In this document: positions 13,362 to 22,311 of the stretch, piece after piece
Layout of the letters: every line of letters begins with the position of its first letter
Numbering within the stretch: the first letter of the stretch is position 1
Source of the DNA: Otis tarda
Lineage: Eukaryota > Chordata > Aves > Otidiformes > Otididae
Direction: 5' to 3'
Assembly: GCA_026413225.1 (NCBI GenBank)
Contig: CM048572.1
Span: forward strand, 3,100,001 to 3,164,000
DNA length: 64,000 bases
Notes under the pieces: model-generated
What the model was told of the DNA's origin: nothing
Seen by the model: only the letters and a program-made list of their open reading frames with translations
Databases searched by the model: none
Program-made: the position numbers and the translations under genes

Positions 13362-14139
13362 TCTTCCATGGCAAACATGCTGTGCTGAGAGGGCTCACCA
13401 TATAAAAACCCACTGTTCAAAGAAGTATCCATGAAAAATGAGAAATGTGGAATGGATCTGAACGGTTATTTTTTGACAGAGGAAAAAAACCCAAAAAAAT
13501 CTTTAGCTGAGGGTTCAATAAGTGTAAGTGACGAATCAAACAGCAAGTGGCATCAGACAGGGAGACCTGAAGCCCACGACGTCCTGCCTCCAAGGTCCTT
13601 GGCAGCATCTGCCCCACAGCGTAAAGGAACGGTGACGGCAGAGATGGAACAAAAGAGCTCTTCACCGCCCCAGAGATCAGCTTTTGGGGGGAGGAAGGAG
13701 CTCAACCTGCACGCTGCTAGGAACAGGACCAGGGGCCACCAGTCACCACCACCTGCCCCACCACCTCCCCTACACAGGGTCATCCTTCACATTAATTAAC
13801 CTTGCATTTGAAGGTTTTCAACTCCTAATAGCTATAACAACTCCTAATTAGCCGTACAGCTCTACCACCTTCCCAGGGGGAGGGAGGAGATGCTCGGGGA
13901 ATAAACTGCTGGGTAAATCAGGCTGGAAGGGTGAAACTCTTCCGTGGGTATAGACGTGGAGATCCATGTCTTCAGAAAAAAGATGCCTTTCGGGGTGCCC
14001 TGGGCCCTGCTTGCACCTCTCCAGGTACAGGCCTCCTGTAACGGATGCTCAGTGCTCAAGATGGCTCAAGTTGTTCATAAAAATAACCCCCAAATTCCCG
14101 GGGTATCCCAAAATGAATCTGCTGCTTCTGGAGATGGAG

Positions 14140-14184
14140 ACCTAGGCCAGGCCTAGGTCCTAGACCTAGGAAGGTCCTAGACCT
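14140..14184. repeat. CCTAGG palindrome cluster
   Basis: A 19-base near-perfect palindrome (ACCTAGGCC-A-GGCCTAGGT at 14,140-14,158, odd centre base) overlaps a 7-bp stem, CCTAGGT / ACCTAGG, at 14,152-14,170. It also overlaps a 13-base direct repeat, AGGTCCTAGACCT, at 14,155-14,167 and 14,172-14,184. The cluster could form alternative hairpins. Confidence 0.9.
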
Positions 14185-15341
14185 TCACACGGAGGATAAA
14201 TGGCAGAGCCGCAGCACAGCCCTTAACTCCCAACTCTGACCCCAGGCGAGCGCAGGCTCCACTCTACAAACAGAAGGAGATGAAGAGGAAGACGACGGTT
14301 TTCTCTAAAGCAGAGAGGAGAGGAGGAGCACGGCGTGCAGGCAGACAGCCGGGAAAAAGAGGATGGAGCCTCCCTGACGAGTCCAGATGGGAATGGAAAC
14401 TCTGAGTCATCGGTAGGTTTTGTGGGAAGAAAAACCTGCTAATGTGATCCAGCTAATCCGATAAAAAAAAAAAAGCGCTCCTCGCCGCTGCCGAGGTGGA
14501 ACAGGATCCATGGGGCATCCTGGTTCCGGGGGAAAATACAACCTGGGTGACAGAGAGGAGGGTGGCAGGTCACCAGAGGCGAAGGTGGCACGTGCCAGCG
14601 TGCCCAGCGCCCGCTCCTCCATCGCCCCCGAGCCCCGCGGCGCTGGGGCTGCCCGTCCCCGAGCAGGGCTGGCGGCTGCGGCCGTGTGGAAGCAAAGCTG
14701 CACGTCGGGAGCGGGGAGGAGAGGCTCAGGGCAGAGCCACGGCAAGTTTTGCCATCCACTCCACTTGGGAAGGGGTCCCCGTGCTGCCACCCTCCTTTTC
14801 TGGCTCCTAGGTGATGAGATCCTTAGAAACACAGAAAAACAAAAAAAATTCACCGTGAAAGCAAGAGGCTGGGTCCTTCAACCAACATAAAAAAAAAAAA
14901 CCAAAAACATTAAATATCTACATTTTAAATGCACGTACAATCCAGGCTCCTGTGTCCAGGCTGTAATTAGAGGCCAAGAAACCGTCTCAGACCAAGACTC
15001 AGCCAATTTCTGCAGATGAGGTTCCCCACGAGCCGCGCGCGGCACTCGGTATAAACTGATGCCCAAACCATCTTTCCCTAATAACAATGATGGGTCCGGG
15101 GCCCGAATTTAAACACTTACCTAACAGATAAAGCCGAACTGAAATCGCACAGTCGTCAAGAAGAGATTTAATTATATCTGCAGAGGTCATCAACCCATCT
15201 ATGCAAAAGATTACGGCGGAGGAGAGAGATTCCACGGCAGAACGGGAAGATTTCGCCTCCAGGCGACGCGGCAGCCAATGCCATTTTTCAAAGAAGAAAC
15301 AGCATCCATCAGAACAAAACCACGGAGGGAAACAATAGCAA

Positions 15342-15363
15342 GGGGCGGGGGGGTGGAGGGGGG
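15342..15363 (+). other. G-quadruplex-capable G-rich tract
   Basis: The plus strand reads GGGG-C-GGGGGGG-T-GG-A-GGGGGG, enough G runs for a quadruplex. It is on the strand opposite to TOX2 transcription, so in the pre-mRNA it appears as a C-rich tract. Confidence 0.6.
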
Positions 15364-18300
15364 TGTGCAGATGATTAAAATATTTAAATTTGGTCATATA
15401 AGTGCAAAACCAGGCAATTTAATACTGTTTTCAATCACTTTCTCTTTTTTTTAGGAGTGGTTTGATTAGTGCTCGTTTCAGTAAGTTTTGCTGCGAGATT
15501 TCCCCCCCCCGCACCCGCAGCTGAACTGCGCATCCCCACGTACAAGCTTCCATTACACGGAAACGCGTGTGTAAAATCACGAAGGTGGAACATCAGAGCT
15601 CTGAGTTAATGGTATCAAAGCTGGAATCGTGCTAACACTTCACTCCAACTTCAGAAACGCAGAATGAAATATAAGGAAGAGGCAGAGAACACAGCACACG
15701 AGCTTCTGCCAGAAGCCTTGCACTTGCTGGGTGGAAAATTGTCAGGGAAAACACATTAGCAGCGCTATAACTTATTGTTAACGTAGAGCTGTTAGGAAAA
15801 CACAATTATATGCTTCATTTCTACGGAAAGATATAACCCAACTTACAAGAAAAGCACTTAGAGCTCGTTTTGTGAAAAAAAAAGAAAAAAAAAAGGATGA
15901 GCACAAAGGTAATAGGGAGAAACTGGGCACCTGGATGGGAAACCGGCCACCTACCACAGCCCGCATGCAGCGGCACAGAGGTCCTCACCTCGACTTCTCA
16001 GACCCAGCGGCAGAGAGACACAGCGTGAAGGCAGAACGAGAACGGAGGGTTTTCTTCAAATGCTGCAGAAATACCATGCTGCCGACGACAACGACCAGGA
16101 AAGGAGCGCCCGTTCTCATGAACTCGCAACAGCGGGGCCCTGAGAGAGCTCTGCAAGAGCCATGGGCGCCCTCCCCACCGCCCCGGAGCCAGCAGCAGCC
16201 ATGTGCTACGCAAGCTATAGGATGCCCCGGTCTGTTCCAAGCAAAATACAATTTATCAACAGAATGTTTGCTCCATTACGGATGCACAAAGTGATCCCGA
16301 TGCCTGTTGCAAGCTCCAGAGCTGCTCATGGACCGACCCCATGCTTGCGGCGGTGTGATACACAACAGGCTTTGGACCACTCATTTAGGGCACAACCTTT
16401 ATAATTGATTTGAAGTGTCATAAATAAATCAGAGAAACTTGCAAGACTTTGATCCTGAACTTTTGGTCTCTTGATGCCTCCCCTACCACAGGGACATTCA
16501 TGGATCGGGCCCTCAACGAGGTTATTCATGGCCGGCCCCAACAAACACGTCGCTATATACACATCAGACCAGTCTTCAAATATCTCCCGTGGTTCCAAAC
16601 CCAACCAGATGAAAGTCTTCCCTCTGCGCATACAGAGAGAACAACAACTGCTGGGAATGGGTGGCCATTCGTTATGTAGCCCCCAGCCCCTGACTTAAAG
16701 CCCAAGGCAAAATTCAAACACTTTCTGCCTTGCAGCTCATCAAAGATCGCTCTGGAGAACACAGGGTTATCCCACGAAGTAGCTCAAACACTTCCCAGAG
16801 GAAGCCCTCGCCCATATTCAGGGCCTGAAAATATATATACATATATATCCACATTTGCAAACCAACAGAAGCTGCCTGCCAAATGAGAACAAAATGGGCC
16901 CCAAATTAAAAATCTGCTGGACTTTGTTCTCCATCCAAAATCCTCCGTCTCCACAGAAAGATTTATGCCACTTCAAACCAGAGTTGGCTTAGCAAGTAGA
17001 AAGGAGAAGAATATATTTTATCTTCCAGAATGGCAAAGCAGTTCTGGAACGATGAGAAAGGGACTGTGTTTATCAGCGCAAAGTACAATTTATGGCAAAA
17101 GTCAAAACAAAACAGAATGTTCCACGGACACGCACTCGCTATGCTGACCTGGGCTCGTACCAGCAGCTCAGGTCCCCTTTCTGAAGGGTTCTTAAGAGGA
17201 GAAGAGAGCATTGGTCGCAGATAAATACTCATCTCATAACTAGCAGATCTTAATTATCCATAATTTACGACGGTGTATTGGAGAAACAGTTTTTAGTCAA
17301 TTTATCAGCCTAAGAGGCATAACACGGGGTGCGCTTGGAGATGCAGAGCCACGGAAAGATTTGGGACAAGTTTTCACGGCGCTGCTGAACCCTACAGAAA
17401 CGCTACAGGGCTAACAGGGCTCCCCAGCACGGATCTCCCGTTCACGGCCGGTGACGCCGGAGGTTCCCCAGGACCACAGAGGCGTCCTGCTAACCCAGTC
17501 TGATCATCAGAACACCAGAAGCAACTAAGAAGAATTAAGATTTGAATTTATTTCTGCAGGAAGGATAGAGATGTTAATTCACTCCCCAAATTTGTCCCCA
17601 GGGAGTCGGGAGCAGGACCACTCCTCCTGCACCACCGCACAGCATCGCTGCGTGAAAGCGCACGCTTAATTATTGTGAAACGCAAACGGTCTTCCTAGAG
17701 TTGAAGTGGGAAAAATCCCCAAGTTTTCAGGAAGTAAAAGAGGAATCCGAAACGGAGGTAGGTGCCCCCTTCAGCGGGGCTCAGGCGGCCGATGACGGGT
17801 GTCACAGTTTGGACAAGGGCTCCTTGCAGGGCTCCCCAGTCCCTCACAGCCGCTGCGCAGACGCAACCGGACGCAGAAGAGCTTTTCCTCCTGCACAGTC
17901 CCAGCGATGGAGCAGGTCCTGGATCCGGCCCACAGGAAGGAGGAGAGAGACTGCACCCCGGCGTGTGAAATGCTTGCTGCGGCGTGCCCCGGGGAGGCTT
18001 TCAGGTGGCTCCGGGAAGACATCGCTCCTTGTCACGCTCGCACCTCGGGCTGAGCCCACCGCAACCCTAAAAACCCTGCCAAGGAGCATCGGTGCTCCGG
18101 GCCACGAGCGACAGCTCCCTGGGCACTGGGAAGTTTGGGGTTGGCTCCGCTTCCCAGCGGCCACGGCAAGCTGCTCCGTGCGGGATCACCCACGATGGGC
18201 ACTGGTTTATGTGGGGAGCCCTTTTTCCCCTGCTCTGATGCCACTGGCACGCTCAACGCATCAAAACTCCTTGCCGAGTGCCATCAGCAGAGGGGGAGGC

Positions 18301-19561
18301 TCCTTCTCACCCTGCCTGCGTGAGGGACCCCGTCCTCCACCCATGGGTGCCCCTCACTCCCCCTCACCGCTCTCTGCCAGTGGCCAGCCCTTCGGGGGAA
18401 AACAGGGATGCTCCGCAGCGGGTAACGAAAGGCTGCAAACGCCCTCCCGCTCCCATTTCATCACCCCTCCAAACATCCCTTCTCCTTTCAAAAATGGAAC
18501 TGCTTACAGGCAAGAGGCACCTCAGTAGCTGCAACGAGAAATCGCGGCACACTGCAGCGCACCGGCGAGATGGGAGAGCTGGCGGTAACAATATCACGTT
18601 CGGTAAGCGCACAGAACAATCACATGAGCGTTGCAGGATGCTTTGGGCTCAAGCGCATCTCTTCGGCAAGCCGGCCGGCAACGGGCGAGTTATTTATACG
18701 CTGTGACACCGCGCACTCCTTCCGTCTAAATAAATAAATAAACAAACGAAGCAGCCCGTTGGGAGATAAAAGCCCAACCTGAACAAAACAAGCCATTTAA
18801 ATTGCAGGGCTTTAAAGCCCCTCCATAAACCCAGTGAAGCAGGAGGACAGCAAAGAGCTCCCTGCCCAGGTCCTTCCCAGAGCTGGATTTAATCCGGGAT
18901 ACCTGCATGCGATAGCAGGAGAACTTCTTATTTTTCCAGACCACCCTATCCTCTTCTGTAGCTTTTTAAAGTGGAAATGTTTCGAGACGGACACAGGCTT
19001 AGTCTGGCTCTGGGCTGAGCCACCAGCACCAGGCAGGAGCGATGGGGTCGGGACCAGGATGAGTTTTTGGAGTTTTCCAGAGGGTCCCACGCGGCTCCAA
19101 GAAGCGGGTGGGCTCAGACAGCGCTCTCCTTAGCGGGCACAAGATAACAGCGTGCCGGTGGCCATCCACCCCACACCGGCCGGAGGAGTTCTTGGAAGCA
19201 AAGGCAGCGGGCGGTACTGCTGCCCGCTCCGCACTGAGCCACGTCGTGATGCTGAAGTTACGACCGTTGCACTCGACCAGGAAAACAAAGTCAGCCCATT
19301 TCATCTCGGGCTTCGCTCAGCAGCCTCATCCCACAGACAAATGTGCACTGCTGTGCACAAGCAAGTGACATTTGGTAACTCAGAAAAGCAAAGGAGAAGA
19401 AGAAAAAAAAAATAAAAGTGAAGCCCTGAATTTCAGAAAAGAGTAAGTGGCTTCCTTTCTTCCTCCTGCTGCCGAGGCTCCTCCGTAGCAGCGACAACAG
19501 CAGCATCTGGTGGCAGTGGTCAGGACCTGGGTGCTCCTCTCTGGTGTCCCATCCACCCCGG

Positions 19562-19585
19562 CCAGCACCAGCACCAGCACCAGCA
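19562..19585. repeat. (CCAGCA)4 microsatellite
   Basis: Four tandem hexamers CCAGCA are present without interruption. Confidence 0.9.
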
Positions 19586-20852
19586 CCCGCTCATTCTCCC
19601 AAGCCGTGCTCGCTGGAGACCCAGAAGCAGCGATTTCCTCCGGCCGCAACAGCAAGGACCCGCGGATCAATTGCCACCGCCTAATCCGGGACTAATCTCA
19701 GGGATTCAGGCCAGGGATGAGCCGACGACGTGGGGCCCCGCGCGCCCCAAGGCTGGGGTGGGCGCTGCCGGGGGGGGGACACCGGGACCGCACAGCCCCA
19801 CGGCAAGGGCCTGCGAGCACCGGCTCCCGCACGGAAAACTGGAAGGCAAACTGAATCACGTTCACATCTAACAACTTCTCGGTGAAACCGAGTTCCTAAA
19901 GCCAGCAGTCGCCGCAGTTCCCAGCGGCACGCGCTCGTGCGATCCCAGGCTTCCAGCTTTTGCACACTCCATCGGCTGACGTTTCAGCGGCATGAGTGAC
20001 CTGCTCCCAGGTGAGCCGGCTCTCGGTAGTATTTTAAGAGGATATTTAGCATTTTCAGAGCAACGGCAATGATAATAAAACTGTTTGAAACCAGCAGTAC
20101 GTGGACACAGAAGAAATCAATAGAAGTTGTTTCCTTTCAGCATAATTAGGCGTCTCAAAAAAAAATGAGAGCTATTAGGTTTGCCACAACTTAATAAAAA
20201 GAGATAAATAACCCAAATGATGAAGAACAGTTAAATACAGATATTGATACATAAAGATTAATTTGCCAGATGCACCAGGTTGCCCTTTGCTTCTTTCTTA
20301 AGAGTTTGGTCCCAAAGTATCACAGCAGCGAGATGAGCCGAGGGCACCCTGAGCTGCGGGAGAGCGTTTCCTCCCTTTATTAACTTTTTCCCAACGCAAT
20401 TACCCAAATTTAGCCCAGGAGGACGCAGCCAGGGTTACGTCTCGGGGCTGATCGTGGTGATCCTGCCTCTCCCCAAACGGGTCTGCTTCCTCCAGCTTCG
20501 CTGCCGAGCCGTCACCGCTCTTCGCCTCCGCGCGAGCAAGGCGATACTCGCCGAGAACTCTCTGTCCCTGAAGCGCAGCATCTCTATCCCCTTCGCTTCG
20601 GCTTCTCTGGGATGAAGGAAATTTCCTACAGCAGCTCCGGCGCTCTCAAATATCGCCCTGCGCATCCTCCTCTCCTTGAGAGGAGGATGCTTTGCCTTGC
20701 AGATGCAGCGAGCGGGGGAAATGTAGGTTGGGGAGCTCTCCGCACCCTGCTGTGGGTCCAGGGGAGCATCCCCCCCACCCCAAACCTGGGGCTGGGTGCC
20801 CCAGTTCACGGGAGCACCGGCGCCGGGTGGGAGAGCGGGTAGGTGGGTGCTC

Positions 20853-20872
20853 GGGGGGGGGGGGGGGGGGGG
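20853..20872. repeat. Poly(G) run of 20
   Basis: An uninterrupted run of 20 G on the plus strand (C20 in the TOX2 pre-mRNA) lies about 500 bases into intron 1 and is followed by GTGTGTG. Long G homopolymers are rare, length-unstable and error-prone in sequencing, so the true length may differ. Confidence 0.9.
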
Positions 20873-20983
20873 TGTGTGTCAGGGATGGGGCTCGGGAGGT
20901 GCCAGCGACCCCAGCTTTTGCCAAGAACATGCAAACCAACACGGCAAACAACAACAAAAAGTGCCTGACAACAACCACCGCCA

Positions 20984-21034
20984 CAAAAAAAAAAACCCAA
21001 AAAAACAACAACAAAAAAACCAAAACAAACCCCA
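20984..21034. repeat. A-rich low-complexity tract
   Basis: The stretch is mostly A with interspersed CC and C (AAAAC-type units). In the TOX2 sense it is a T-rich tract. It may be a decayed simple repeat. Confidence 0.8.
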
Positions 21035-21332
21035 CGCACATCGCTTCGGGCCAAACGCTCCGTTAAGGGAAAATAATTATTAAAGAATCGCCCCGCTGGA
21101 AAGGGCCGGGGGAACGAACGGCGCCCCGCGCCGCGCTCCCCACCAGCGCTCCGCTCCCGGCCGCGATCGCGCCCAGCCCGGCCCCGCCGGGACCCGACGG
21201 CTCTGCCCGCTCCGCTCCCGGGCCGCTTTCAAAATTCCCTCCCGCTGCGGCCCCCCCGCCCGCTCCGCCGCTTTTCTTCCTTCCTTCCCCCCTCCTTCCC
21301 CACCCCGCACCGCGGAGAAGTTGCGGGACGAG

Positions 21333-21363
21333 CCCCGCATCCCCCCCTCACCCCCCGCCCCCC
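21333..21363 (-). promoter_or_regulatory. G-quadruplex motif just inside the TOX2 intron 1 donor
   Basis: On the transcribed (minus) sense the intron begins GTAC and, four bases in, runs into G6, C, G6, TGA, G7, ATGC, G4. This meets the usual four-run G-quadruplex pattern with loops of 1, 3 and 4 bases. G runs close behind a donor are known binding sites for hnRNP F/H and often help a weak donor. Here the donor departs from consensus at +4 and +6. The motif is visible; a role in splicing is inference. Confidence 0.7.
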
Positions 21364-21367
21364 GTAC

Positions 21368-21469
21368 CTTGTTGCAGTGATAATAATCCAGCGGCCCCAG
21401 GCAAGTGGGGTCGGCGCCGGGCAAGGAGCCCACGGCGGTGGGGGCGGAGGGGTAAAACCGAACGTCCAT
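21368..21469 (-). CDS. TOX2: TOX2 first coding exon (partial gene)
   Basis: This exon encodes the N-terminus of TOX2, a nuclear HMG-box transcription factor of the TOX family (TOX, TOX2, TOX3, TOX4). Reading the minus strand from the ATG at 21,469-21,467 gives 34 codons that start MDVRFYPSAP and end LDYYHCNK. From memory, human TOX2 isoforms start MDVRLYPSAP, continue with AVG, PGA and P, and end LDYYHGGK, so about 23 of 33 aligned positions agree. The ATG has G at -3 and G at +4, a strong Kozak context. The last codon AAG is followed directly by GTACGG, a plausible splice donor in phase 0, which is where the family places its first intron. The HMG box lies in later exons outside the window. 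Paralogue TOX also begins MDVRFYP and ends CNK, so TOX is the main alternative, but the SAP-AVG-PGA-LDYYH pattern favours TOX2. Confidence 0.86.
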
Positions 21470-21760
21470 GCCGGGGCTGCGGGCGGCGGCAGGCGGGGGC
21501 TCCAGCGGGCATGGACCCGGCTGCGGCGGCGGCGGTGCCTCTGGCGCGGGGGGCGGGGAGAGGGCGGGCGGAGGGGGGGGTGTGGGTGGGGGGGGCCGGC
21601 CCCCGGCCCGCCCCGCTCCGCACCGCCCCGCGCCGGGGCCGCTATTGTTCGCAGTTTCCACCCCCCGCCCCCCCAGCCCCGGTGCGGGGGGCACCTCGGG
21701 GCAGCGGGGCCGGAGCCCCCTCCGGGAGAGCGGGACGGGTCCGGCCCCAGCAGAACCGGG
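21470..21760 (-). promoter_or_regulatory. TOX2 5' UTR and core promoter region (TATA-less, GC boxes)
   Basis: The stretch directly upstream of the TOX2 ATG shows no TATA box or CCAAT box. It has several SP1-type GC boxes, for example around 21,548-21,558 and 21,562-21,568, and C-rich CCGCCCC motifs near 21,608-21,632. A SOX-like AACAATAG motif is read on the minus strand at 21,649-21,642. The transcription start cannot be fixed from sequence. An ATG at 21,512 on the minus strand opens an upstream ORF that is out of frame with TOX2. Promoter identity is inferred from the CpG island and the exon; the motifs are seen directly. Confidence 0.6.
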
Positions 21761-22242
21761 GAGGCCGCGGTACCGGTTCCTGCGCCCGGACGGGGACCGG
21801 TCACGTCCCGTCTGCCCTCACCGCAACGCCAGGCCCGGTTTTGCCTCCCTCCCCGTACAGGACGACGCCAAATAAACTCCTTCCCCCCACCACCCCACGA
21901 AGAGGGGTGCTTTCCTCCTCCTGATCCACCCTAAACACCACCTGAGACCTCGCTTCGCGAAGGCATGGGCCTCCCTGCACGCTCTCCCACTCCGGGGACA
22001 AAAAGTCCTTGTGGGCCTCCAACACTGGCGTTTGCCTCCTGCTCCCCAAGGCCTGGAGACCCCCAACCTCCATCACCTTCTTTTGAAACGCTCTTCATCA
22101 CCCAGCTTTCCAGCCCTCACTGTCGGGAAGGCAGCGTCCATCCATGGGCTGCCAGCAGCATTCCCTCCCAGTTCATCCCACCTGACTGCCCATGGGCTCG
22201 CAGGGCAGATGGGCATGGAAAGCCCAAATAGAGGGGACGAGG

Positions 22243-22311
22243 ATGGAGGATGCTCCAAAGTGGAGATGGAGGACTCTCTGAGGTGGGGATGGAGGATGCT
22301 CCAAGGCAGGC
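22243..22311. repeat. 23-bp tandem repeat, three copies
   Basis: Three units start ATGGAGGA at 22,243, 22,266 and 22,289, with a period of 23 bases. The outer units share ATGGAGGATGCTCCAA and the middle one is diverged. The period matches the 9.8-kb minisatellite, but the sequences are unrelated. Confidence 0.85.

Larger units (their letters stand above)
10746..20840. other. Intronic DNA between the intronic CpG block and the TOX2 CpG shore
   Basis: No exon is supportable. The stretch includes GC-richer patches at about 17,760-18,420, 19,020-19,260 and 19,600-19,960 with chance open frames, and AT-rich patches around 15,100-15,480, 17,220-17,310 and 20,020-20,300. The last runs into the CpG-rich shoulder of the TOX2 promoter. 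Small repeats inside it are listed separately. Confidence 0.45.
1..21367 (-). other. TOX2: TOX2 intron 1, 5' part (continues beyond the left edge)
   Basis: Everything left of the exon-1 donor is transcribed as intron 1 of TOX2 if the exon call is right. No second exon was found: no stretch encodes the expected continuation FDG... and no HMG-box segment is present. TOX-family first introns are long, so a partial intron of at least 21 kb is unsurprising. The sub-features inside it are listed separately. Confidence 0.75.
21080..21870. promoter_or_regulatory. CpG island spanning the TOX2 promoter and exon 1
   Basis: This block is extremely G+C rich and packed with CpG dinucleotides on both sides of the TOX2 start codon, in contrast to the CpG-poor DNA further right. 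It covers the first ~290 bases of intron 1, coding exon 1 and about 400 bases upstream. Such islands mark promoters of developmentally regulated vertebrate genes. The edges are estimated by eye, with a thinner CpG-rich shoulder reaching left to about 20,430. Confidence 0.85.

Noticed and set aside
15495..15525. Polypyrimidine tract plus CAG resembling a plus-strand splice acceptor
   Set aside because: No open, recognisable exon follows and the tract is simply C10.
17701..18528. Longest open frame in the window, 275 codons, plus strand
   Set aside because: It opens with TTG rather than ATG, lies in GC-rich intron where stops are rare, has no domain, and overlaps several long frames on the other strand.
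21470..21694. In-frame proline-rich extension upstream of the TOX2 ATG
   Set aside because: The frame is open for 75 codons, but the only start there is a GTG and known TOX2 proteins begin at MDVR. Non-AUG initiation cannot be supported.
21229..21804. Long proline-rich frames on both strands across the TOX2 CpG island
   Set aside because: G+C-rich DNA lacks stop codons by chance. Only the MDVR frame matches a known protein.
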